DNA from: Pohlia nutans
Taxonomy: Eukaryota > Streptophyta > Bryopsida > Bryales > Mniaceae
Reading direction: 5' to 3'
DNA length: 64,000 bases
Assembly: GCA_022496805.1 (NCBI GenBank)
Contig: CM040093.1
Coordinates: forward strand, 4,218,501 to 4,282,500
Below the pieces are notes generated by a model, which did no database searches, was not told the origin of the DNA, and was given only the letters and a program-made list of their open reading frames with translations. The translations under genes and the position numbers were made by a program. This document shows positions 44,155-53,713 of this stretch, piece after piece. The first letter of the stretch is position 1, and each line of letters starts with the position of its first letter.

Positions 44155-45652
44155 GTAAGACATTGAACCCAAGTACTTGCACCACGGAGTGCATGGCCTC
44201 GTGCAAGCAATTAAGGACATGAAGGTGTATTTAGGAGAGGCCGTCCTAACACTACTAGAAAATCCAACTAATTTGTTGATTCGGTCATATTGACCGAGAC
44301 ACTTTTTTGTTGATTTGAACAAAAAATTGACCAAATCAACAGAAAAGTGTCCCGGTCAATGCGACCGAATCAACAGATTAGTTGGATTTTCTAGTAGTGT
44401 AATCGATCTAGTTCATTCTGATGCTACCCATCTTGAGGGTTATGGATTGTGGTTCAATAATCAGGTGCAGCAAACCGTGTACAACCCAACGCAGTGCTAT
44501 GAAACATTGAACCGAGGCACATCCGCTTCATCCAATCCCACTGGAGAGCCAGACCAAGAATTTGAGAAGCTTGTTTGGTGGAAGAATTACGCCAAGTGGC
44601 TGAAAGAGAGTGCGGGACGTCTACCTCCATGGGCCGACAAGTTACTGGTGGGCCATCTTTCTTCGCAGGGTAGAATCGAAATCATGTGGATTTCGAGGTC
44701 AGCTGAAATTGTGAGCAAAAGTGGTTAGCAATTTGAGGGGGCGTATGGTAAGGTGCGGCAAGTATCGATTCATAATTTTGCTTCGATTCCAAGTCATATG
44801 TTTTTCGCTGAGAAGACGAGCAAAATTGCCAGGAAAGACAAAACCAAAGCAAGAAAAGAACTTTCTATTGAGGCCCTAGTCAATCCTGTGGACCACCCGG
44901 GAATGATAAAATTCTTTGCGTTATTGGCGGAGAATATGTCTGCATTTACCGTATGGTGGAATGGAAATTCATTAGATTCGGTGGATCGGATTGAAAAGAG
45001 CTATAACCCAAACATACATCTGACAATATTGTTTGGGTTGAGTGGGATGGATATAGGGGTCCGTCAGAAGATTGTAGCATATCGTAGGAAGCAGGCTTGG
45101 CTAGCTTGGGCCTTCCTAAACATCATAGATGTGTTACACAAGAGCGGCGTGCAGCACAACGATTTGAGCAAATCCAACATCTTCCTACATTTTCCACCAG
45201 AGTTACCGGAAGATGTGTACATTGGAGTGTGCGACTGGGGCATAGCGTCTTGGACCGGTGAAGAACCTACTTCACTGTATTGGGCAAGAGATGAGGCGGA
45301 TCTAAAACACAAAAAAGACAATCGATGGTGGATTGCACCGGAGTTGTGGTATCTTCTGCCCAAGGAAGTTGATGGAAAAGTTGTTTCTCCTGGCACTACC
45401 CTCCAAAAGCATACTATGAAATCAGAGGCATATGCAGTGGGGAAGCTCGCAAGTATGATATACTCCAAAGAGTCGTCCTGAACGCTCTTTAAAGGAACTC
45501 ATGCAAACATCTTGATGTGGGAAAAAGTTCTGCAATGCCTCACGAAGGACAATCTAGAAGACCGTTGGACCGTGGCCCATGCAGTGAACTCATTGAAATC
45601 GCACCCTTTCAATTTTAATACTCCAACCGAATGTTACCGTTACAATATATAG
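44155..45652 (+). pseudogene. Protein kinase-like gene, broken by two in-frame stops and a MITE
   Basis: One frame from DIEPKYLHHGVHGLVQAIKD (44155) to the TAG at 45650 holds MKVYLGEAVL, (MITE 44250-44399), IDLVHSDATHLEGYGLWFNN, EKLVWWKNYAKWLKESAGRL, a degenerate Gly-loop (SG*QFEGAYGKVRQV), FAEKTSK as possible VAIK, HKSGVQHNDLSKSNIFL (HRD-like; catalytic D and N kept), VCDWG (DFG-like), IAPELW (APE) and DRWTVAHAVNSL near the C-terminus. TAG at 44726-44728 and TGA at 45479-45481 interrupt it in the same frame, and the MITE adds stops. The core motifs mark the kinase fold. The ~180-residue N-terminal part is unrecognised. Diverged HND/DWG motifs suggest an unusual kinase family. Divergently placed from the methyltransferase-like gene. 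Confidence 0.72.
44250..44399. mobile_element. 150-bp CACTA-type MITE inserted in the kinase-like coding sequence
   Basis: The whole element is a hairpin: CACTACTAGAAAATCCAACT at the left, AGTTGGATTTTCTAGTAGTG at the right, and near-palindromic inside (TTGATTCGGTC...GACCGAATCAA). TAA at 44247-44249 and 44400-44402 is the 3-bp target duplication typical of CACTA elements. Removing element plus one TAA restores the frame EAVL|IDLVHSD. Confidence 0.9.
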
Positions 45653-45799
45653 TTCATAGTTTTTTCCCGTAGTCCAATATTGGATCATAGAAGTTTGCAT
45701 TCTGTCGAATTTTACAATGTAAGGCATTTTCAAGGACAACTTTTCCATGTGTAAATAAAGAATGGTTTTTGAATTTTCGTCTTGTGCATGTTGCATCCA

Positions 45800-46064
45800 T
45801 GTTTGGAATCTTCATTTGAACTTGATGTATGATTAAAAGTTGTACATTATGAATTTCTGATTCTATGTATACGGTTAGATCTATGATTGCTATAATCAAA
45901 AAAATTGAATCAAATTTGAAACTAAAATTCAAAATTCATTGAAAATTTGAGTATAAATATGGTATTGACAATTTATGGATTAAATTTTTTGTGATTGGTG
46001 AAAATGTAATACTCTAAGTTTAGTGAGTTTTGGAGATCTTTTTGTTAGTTAAAATCTTCTGGAG
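45800..46064 (+). mobile_element. Partial TTAA-family element B
   Basis: Matches the B copy at 59352-59921 in the same orientation (GAACTTGATGTATGATTAAA, GTTGTACATTA, ATCTATGATTGCTAT, GTAATACTCTAAGT, TTTTGGAGAT). Both terminal TTAA ends are missing. Confidence 0.7.
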
Positions 46065-46084
46065 GGATGATAGGCGGGGGGAAG

Positions 46085-46440
46085 TCATTTAGAACATGAC
46101 AGACGGGAAAGAGGGCAGACGGGATGAGGGGCAGACGGGATGAGGGGCTGACGGGGTGAGGGGCAGACGGGATGAGGTAGACGAGGTGAGAGGCAGACGG
46201 GATGAGGCAGACGGGCAGGGGCAGACGGGATGAGGGGCAGATGGGTTGAGGCAGTCGGGTGGAGGCGGTCGGGTTGAGGCAGTCGGATTGAGGCAGATGG
46301 ACCTAAACCGTTGAATTGAGGCAGTCGAATGCAGCGGATGGATCTAAACCGTAGGATTGGAGCAGTCGGCCGGGATGGGGGCAGTCGGGAGACATGGCAG
46401 TCGGAGGGAAGGGGCAGTCTGAAGTGAGGCAAACGGATTG
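46085..46440. repeat. G-rich minisatellite, GAGGGGCAGACGGGAT / GAGGCAGTCGGGT units
   Basis: More than 15 head-to-tail, degenerate 10-16-bp units: GGCAGACGGGATGAGG repeated, grading into GGCAGTCGG(A/G)TTGAGG. Unit core GGCAG(A/T)CGG is the same as at 31005-31265. Confidence 0.85.
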
Positions 46441-49000
46441 AAGGTAAAATATTTACTCAGGACCACATAGCCACGTAGAACACGACTTGCAAGGGGTCCT
46501 ACGTGGACATGCCACATGTGCTGCTTGAGCCACGTATAGCTTGCAAGGTGGCAGAAAGGTAACTTTTGTAACCCTATTTGGTGAAAAAACTAGACTGCAG
46601 TCTAGGTTGATCCTATCGTGTCGTGCCGGAGGGGTCTGTCACGACATGATCGGCACGATACAACATGACACGACATGACCGGAATGATGAATAACCCTGG
46701 GATGAAGAAGGAACAATAAATTTCATCCAATTCTTTTTGTGAAGGATTTTCAGTGGTCATGCCACCTCTTCAAGTTATATTTAGATCATTCAAGCTATTT
46801 TTGGATTTTACATGCGGTCCTAACTACAAAAAGAGTAGTAAAAACAGTTTACCATGTAGTGTATTTTGAATTGCTCTATTTTTTTCTAAATTTAGGCTAT
46901 AAAAATGAGTTCTATTGCATTTGAGTTTAACTAACAAAATGAAGCCTACCAAGTCTAATCTCTACTCTACTTCAATTTTTTGGAAAACTCTGAAAATTGA
47001 GTATTTTATTGAAGTTACAAGTTCAACATGTATTACCTTAGTGTAGGAAAAATTTCTAAATTTAGATAAAGGGATGATTTTCATTTATTGTAATGTTCTT
47101 CATTGTAATTTCCACCTAGGGTAGAAAAATCGGGATTTTTTAATACATTTCATAGTTGATATGAATTCTCTTTCAAATCACTTCGAAAAATCATAGTAAT
47201 TTCAAATTTTCACCAAAATTTATGAAAAATTCATGATTTGTAGGAGACACGTGGTTTCATCTCCTAAAAAGATAAATTTGAATTTTTATCTTATTTATAG
47301 TGGAAAATTCGAGTGTGACAGGTAACGCATGATTCCATGGTCATAGGCCCAAACAAGAGCTAGTTTGCTGCAAAAATCCTTTGAAAGAATCACCATATGG
47401 AATGTTATAATGAGAAAAATGCCACCTCATGTGGCACGCTAGGTTAGGACTTCGTGAGTGACACGAAGTCAATGAAAAGGCTAGAATGTTGGATGAAAAA
47501 GACACGATGTATGAAGGGTTTACGAAAGGCCAATGTATGGGAAAATATAGAATGTATGGAAAAATAGAGATCCGTAGCTAGGTTTTTCAAATAAAGTAAG
47601 ATAAAAAATAAGGTATCTTAAAGCCACCTCATTCATTTACATGCGAACCTTGTAGCTTAAAGTTGCATATACTCTAAGGTATGTGTACTGAATTCCACGC
47701 GGGTCCCATTGTTGACCCCTACATTTCGGGGCTGGGTCCTTAAAACCGCCTGGCCAAGTTTGAAAAAGCACCTAAGAAGCACTCTAAAAATTGCTCTTTT
47801 CTTGGTCCAATTCGCAACAGTAAGTGCACGATTTTGAGAATCCAACTTGTGGATAAAGCACGAACTCTATGCACGAGGAATGGCCAGTCTACCCTTTTAG
47901 ACTTAGAAATTCACAGAAAATTGTAGACATATTCAAAAAATGTGTTTTTTTTGGGATACCTTTGCACGAGCTTTGCGGAGCATCCCAAAATAATAAACTT
48001 TTTCTTTCACAGACCTAAAATACACACTAAAAGTAAATGCACACTAAATCACCTTTTTAGGGTTGTCGGTAGAACAGCAGCCTTGCCACTCCGAGGCAAA
48101 TATGAACCCCGCGCTCTTTGAAGCTTTTGAGCATGTCGGTGGCCCTTTCTCTTCTCTGTTTGTTTTCTCTGGAACCCTATTTATTTAGTCTTGTTACTTG
48201 CAATTCTTGTTCGCAATTGCGTTCAAGAGAAAGCGGACTCATCATTCAAGTGGACGCTGCCTTGACTCTGCAAGTAATCATCTAAGTAAGCGAGCTCACT
48301 GATTTCGCTTCGTCTTTACATGTAGAAGTTCTCTGTGTTTTATTTTTATTTTTTAAATAATAATTTATTAGACATGTACATTTGAGCATTACCGCAGCTA
48401 ACATTACGGACATATTTCCATTCTAGCTGTATGTTGCGAGTAGTTCAATCCAACACATGCTCATATTAGGGTTTAGGGTTTAGGGTTGTCGGAGTTGTTC
48501 ACAATTAGAATCTTGTCTCAAAATACTGAGCGAAACCGCCCTGTATTTGGAGTGTCATAGTTCACAATTTTAGACTAGAGAATCTCGTTTTAATGAACTA
48601 GGGACAGACTTCCTTGTACCCTAATTTTGATGTGGACCGTGTAATAGTCCACAATTGTAGCCACATGACAATTCTATTGTTTGTTTCCTAATCCGACCCT
48701 GAGCGATTCCGAGCCAAAACAAATACTGAACTTCAAATCATGTTGTCCAAAACCGGATCCTCTTGGAGTTTAGGGTTTAGGATTTCATCTTTCTCGAAAG
48801 TATCTGAGTTTTCAAGTCTTGTTTGAGAATATTCTCCTCTTAGTCTTCCAACCCTTTAGGGTTTTGTTAGTTTCAGGTCAAGAAGAGGCTATGGTGAATT
48901 GTTTTTTTGGCTAAGATGTGATAGTTTTGCTCGATGGGTTTTCATTGTAGTTGAGCGTGCTGGGCAACTGACGATTTTGGGCTCTTTTGTGTGCAAGATG
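46441..49000. other. Gene-poor spacer
   Basis: No supported exon. A GATCGGCACGATACAACATG-type stretch near 46650 and ACGTGG motifs near 46500 may be transposon fragments. From 48130 to 49050 GC rises, with several TTTAGGG units (48466-48487, 48775, 48860, 49033), which fits the promoter side of the next gene. Confidence 0.4.
48466..48487. repeat. (TTTAGGG)x3 interstitial telomere-type repeat
   Basis: ATTAGGGTTTAGGGTTTAGGG in the region upstream of the Rpp14-like gene. It may act as a telo-box or be a repair scar. Confidence 0.85.
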
Positions 49001-49054
49001 CTTGACAGCAGGCAAGACCATCCATCTTTCCAGGGTTAGGGTTAGGGTTTGAGA

Positions 49055-50796
49055 ATGCCTGCAAGCAAGTCGCGAGGAAGGCGCAAGCTGAGTCACACTT
49101 ACATTCGCCTCAATCTGTACGCCTCAATCTCTGCTCAGTTAATCAATCAGTTTGCATTAAAAGTATTGAGATTTCATCAAATGTTTTGAGTGATATCTTG
49201 TATGAAAATGCATTTCTAATGAGCTATAATACACCACCAAAGTCACCATATACCGTGGGCCACGGTATTTACGAGAGGTATTAGGAATTTATATTTGTAA
49301 TGAATACTGTGGTGGGAAATTTTAATAGTAACACTATTTATGTCTCTTTGCATTCTTCAAACCCACTATAATTCTGAATTCGTTGTAAACATTGTGGCAA
49401 TGAAGACACTTTAGAACATATAAAACAAACCACATGAAGGGAGAGGTGCCTCTCCTGGTCATAATTGAAGGTGCTATGGCAACAGTGCAAAGAGAGCCAA
49501 TTAGCAGGTGTTTTTGCCCATTTCTGTGTCGAGTGATTGCATGTTGGGAAGCTATGAACAATGTGCTTCTAACAAGCCACGTATACATGTTCTGAAGTTT
49601 GCTGGCTAGGGTTTCTATTGACTTGAGCCACATCTTCAATCTTCTGGAATGCTCTTGGAGTGATTATTGTTGTGCATTGTGTGTGTTTTGGACAGAATAT
49701 TGGATTCTTCTTCCAAACTCAAGGCATCAGAGGGTTTGTTCACTGAAGCTTTGGACACAGCACTGATAACGCTGTATGGTTGCATTGGAGGTGCGTTGAA
49801 CTGGGACCTGGTGAAGTTTGAAAAGGAGATCAGTATTGCCACAATTCAATGTCAGAAAAGGTACACTACCTGGCAATCGACTAACTCCATAATATTCAGT
49901 AGTCGAGATAGTTTCTTGCCCCTCATCGTTATCTGTTTCTGTAGTTTCATTGCGTCCATTTTCAGAGCACAAGTCTTGAACTCTGACACCCTTAACCCCT
50001 AAAGGACCAAGGATTCATGGTTTTAAAATGACAAATTCAATTGATCATATTGTGAAAAGTATAATTCAAATGGGACCAAATTTTATATCTCTAGAATTAG
50101 TGCAGAACAATGTATGTGTTGGTCAAAAAACAAATAAATTTGAACAAAAGGAAGTCCATGTAGAACCTACTCAAAACTACTAAGAAAACCTGAGGTCCAA
50201 TTTGGGCTTCTTGGTCCTTTCGGGGTTAATCATTGCAATAAGGTGATGTTATTGTAGCCTTTATTGTTCTTTCATTGGATTCTTGAAGCATCATACGCTA
50301 ATCCAAAGTCCATCAAAGCTCTACAGGACAGGAGAAGTTTAGACCCACACTGAAGGCAACAAAAAGGCTGTCAAATCCCTTTTTATAATTAATTTTTATT
50401 AGACCGTAGTGGTGGATGGCATGTACAACCTAATGGTCGTTCTAGCTCAGTAAGGTTTGTGATTCATGAGGGTCATATTACACTTTTCTGAACCACGGTA
50501 TTTCTAAAGAATGTGAATCACATGAGCTCAATTTTTTTAATTTTTTTTGTGTGAACATATCTTCAGGTTTGGGAGATATTTTGAACCCATAGTATCATTG
50601 GACACCACTGATATCCTCCCCACAGTAATTGCATGGCAAGCTGACATGGTTGCCTTGTGGATTTTTTTACAGTGATGAAGAGCGGATATGGGCAGCAGCA
50701 AGCTTTTTGACCCAAGTGAGAGGCTCATTGTGTCGCCTTCAAGCTCTGGAATCGTCTCCTTCTCTCCTGCCTGCTTGGGAGCACTCACACCAGTGA
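49055..50796 (+). CDS. RPP14: RNase P/MRP protein subunit of the Rpp14/Pop5 family
   Basis: Three exons join in frame to 116 residues: 49055-49116, 49696-49860 and 50673-50796. Exon one reads MPASKSRGRRKLSHTYIRLN; exon two LILDSSSKLKASEGLFTEAL, DTALITLYGCIGGALNWDLV then KFEKEISIATIQCQK; exon three SDEERIWAAASFLTQVRG, SLCRLQALESSPSLLPAW. The order (basic start, Y-x-R-L strand, helix with ALxxLxGxxGxA, a strand, then a DEExxWAAxxxL helix, and the SPxLL tail) is that of the small RNase P/MRP subunits Rpp14/Pop5. In the nucleus these bind the catalytic RNA for tRNA 5' maturation and rRNA processing. Size agrees with the family (about 120). The ATG follows a TTAGGGTTAGGG-rich leader. Intron two carries a 238-bp TTAA element. 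Rpp14 is preferred to Pop5 by length and tail, but this is uncertain. Confidence 0.75.
49992..50229 (+). mobile_element. TTAA-family element D, 238 bp, complete, in Rpp14-like intron 2
   Basis: TTAA at 49992-49995 and 50226-50229. Left end TTAACCCCTAAAGGACCAAG; reverse complement of the right end TTAACCCCGAAAGGACCAAG, a 20-bp inverted repeat with one mismatch. Reference copy for the family in this window. Confidence 0.92.
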
Positions 50797-51676
50797 AATT
50801 TTTGTTGCTAATTTTAGCCAAATTGCTACATAAAATTTGGGCTGGCTAATTGATACAAAGGATTTTTGAAAGAAGGAATAATAGCCAGATTTCCTACATA
50901 GAGTCAAGATGTGTAGCCTCTTTAAACCTAGGTATCACCTAGGTATCACCCAGGTAGCACGTGTGTGTATTACCCTGATATTACCTATATATTAATACAA
51001 AAAGATCATCCAAGGAGCCTGGATTGTTCTTCAAGCCATGGAAAAGTAGCAAAAAAAAAAGCATTCACTGACTCACACCCTCTTCATGTGGAGTCTTCTG
51101 CTTTGTAAGAAAAATATGTGTCTGGCATGCAATGAGAAGATCACACCCTGCCTTCAACTTGAGACATAAAAAAGGCTTACATGGAGGGGAGGGGAGGGTA
51201 GGGAGTTTTGGGTTTCAAATCTGGAGCAAGTTGTGGAAAATAGTAGATTTTGAGTCTTGCAAACGTTGAAGTATTTAGTTTTTCTACAATTATGCTCCAG
51301 ATTTGTGTTACCTAGCGTAAGGTAGAAGAATCTTAAAGCGACCAATGCATCAAAAACGATCAATAGACTTCTAACACAACCACTGATAAATTTCACTATT
51401 CATAGGGAAGCAATCTACCAATGGTATTCAAGCATTGAGAATCCTTGAGAGAATGTTATTGGTTTAGGATATTGTCCTGAGTTGGACATGGGGGAGCCTA
51501 TTAATCAAAGTGGGTCACGAAGTACTTTCCACTTTCAAAAATTGTAGTAATTTCAATTTTGAGAAAAAATTGAGAATTTTTTGCATTCTTCGCGAAAACT
51601 AACTTCCAACATAAGAAAATTATATCCCTATTAATAGGTGGTTTATAAATAAGCCATGTACCTTAAGTTATTGCTT
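50797..51676. other. Spacer, no gene seen
   Basis: Holds a short tandem repeat CCTAGGTATCA x3 at about 50927-50955 and otherwise unremarkable AT-rich DNA. Confidence 0.4.
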
Positions 51677-52224
51677 TTAACCCCTAAGTGACCGATCAAC
51701 CATTTTATGGTCTCTGCCCTTTTTTTATGGGCTGCCCGAAATAGGAAAAACATTTTATAGAAAAAAAATAAAAAATTTAAATAGGTTATCAAGTCTACTT
51801 TCCAACCCAATTTGAATCATGTCAATCCGAGTTAAACTCCACCCGGGAGAAATTTTCAAAGAAAAACACTTCTACATTGTCTAGTGTTAGAAAACTTACT
51901 ATTTGGGGAAAGTAATGATGTTCTCTCCATTGAAAAATTTGCAATTTTTTATTTTAGAATAGAATGTCTAGTTTTAACAAATCATAAAAAAATTCAAATT
52001 CTAAAAATAAAATTTGTGATTCTAATAAATGTTTGAAGTTAAATGCTTCTAAATTCATTATGAGATGATAAAAAGCTATTTTTTGATATTTGACCATATG
52101 GAAAATTACTAAACATCAAGCTCCTCATTTTCACTTTTGGACCAAACTTCATCAAAGTTGAAGAAGTAATTTTTTATAACACATTTACGTTTTGCCCTTA
52201 CCCCCTCCGTCATTTAGGGGTTAA
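51677..52224 (+). mobile_element. TTAA-family element A, 548 bp, complete
   Basis: TTAA at 51677-51680 and 52221-52224. TTAACCCCTAAGTGAC at the left and, reversed, TTAACCCCTAAATGAC at the right. Co-linear with 12971-13519. Confidence 0.92.
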
Positions 52225-52464
52225 GTACTTCTACCTTAATACCAATGAGGATCTACTGTTTAATGGTGAAGCAAGAAAATCTGAGTTTTGAGTAGAAAGC
52301 GGAAAAAGAGAAGTGGTTATGGTGCATTAGAAGGCCTCATTGAGATTATGGTGTATTTACACATTCAATTACTGGAAAACATACTACCAATGCGTCAAAA
52401 CCAAGAGGTTGCTTTCAACCCTAATAGTACCAAAAAAAACTTAAACATTGTCAAAATTTACACT

Positions 52465-52703
52465 CTAAACCCCTAAAGGACCAAGAACCCCAAATTGGGC
52501 CTCATGTTTTTTAAACGGTTTTGAATAGGTTTTGAGTGGACTTCTTTTTGTTCAAATTTGTTTGTTTTTTGACCAAGACATGCAATGGTCTTCACTAATT
52601 TTGGTGTTATAAAATTTGATCTCATCTAAATTATATTTTTCACAATACGATCAACTAAATTTGACATTTTAAAACCATGAATCCTTGGTCTTTTCGGGGT
52701 TGA
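52465..52703 (-). mobile_element. TTAA-family element D, inverted copy
   Basis: Left CTAAACCCCTAAAGGACCAAG and right CATGAATCCTTGGTCTTTTC then GGGGTTGA. Both TTAA sites have one-base decay. The interior is the reverse complement of 49992-50229. Confidence 0.85.
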
Positions 52704-53039
52704 AAATTCCATCACAGAAATAACTTGAAATGCAATACTGTCTTCCCATAAGCGATCGACTCGACTCCACTGGCATTAAAACGAGTTTCAGAACACGAAG
52801 GTGAGCATACAAAATCTTGAAACAAGAGAAACAAATTAAAAACATAGAGGCAGTTGCTTTCAAAACTTAAATGGACGCAAAAACTCTTAAACCCACGGAT
52901 GCATTGCAATACCTCCGCCGTGAAGAATTTCAGAAAAGTCACAAGAGAATGTAACTCTGTCAACCAAAAAAGAATTACAGCAAGCGAGAGACTGAAGAAG
53001 AGCAACTGGACGACCATGCACGTTAATTAATTAATCCCA

Positions 53040-53560
53040 GGGTACACAGAAAACAAATTTTGGTGCATAGTCACTTCATTTTTGAAGATTTGCAAAGATC
53101 CATTATGAAATGCAACATGGAGGAATATTTGAGTTGAAATAAAAAATTTGTAGGTTTTCAATTTTAGATTCAATCTGTAAGATTAGATCTACCATTGTAT
53201 TTTAATGAGAAAAACAAAACATGAAATCCAATTTTTCTTTCTTAAGTACAATTACAAATAATGTACTAATAAACTGAGTGAAATTTGTTGAATTGGATTT
53301 ATCCTATTGTAGTGATTTTTGAAATTCTCTACTGCTCAAAGCAATAAACTCATTTTTTTTAATGCCACTTTTGAACTAAAAGTCAATGCAGTCAAAATTT
53401 GATATACTTCTAGTTCCATAATTCTTGTAAAGTATACATTTTGGTAAACATCGAATCCAACTATTGCAACCTCCTAGAGCTACTTCCCCGCAAAAAATCA
53501 CACAAAAAAATGGTTTTTGATAGTGAGTCATGGAAGTTTAAAAACATCCATGAACTCAAG
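53040..53560 (+). mobile_element. Diverged element B relic
   Basis: GATTTGCAAAGATCCATTAT, GAAATGCAAC, GATTCAATC and GTTAGATCTACCATTG-type blocks follow family B at lower identity. Ends are not preserved. Confidence 0.5.
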
Positions 53561-53713
53561 GGGTAGGTTCAGATTCACAAAACAAATCCCCAAATCTTGT
53601 GTTTCAACACTAGCACTCTCGAGCACAAAAAGATTAATTGATTGGACATCTTTAAATTTGAGTTGCATTTTTTGCACCTAGAGACATGTCCCATTCAATC
53701 TTGCAGTATCGAT

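Noticed and set aside
42564..45481. Stop-codon readthrough or an altered genetic code explaining the in-frame TAG and TGA codons
   Set aside because: U2A', MOC1, MTPC4 and CNX6 use the standard code in the same window; frameshift, phase clash and MITE insertion point to pseudogenes instead.
48062..48125. tRNA-Gly-like stretch (GTAGAACAGCAGCCTTGCCAC)
   Set aside because: The T-arm (ATATGAACCCC) and acceptor stem do not pair; chance or very old pseudogene.
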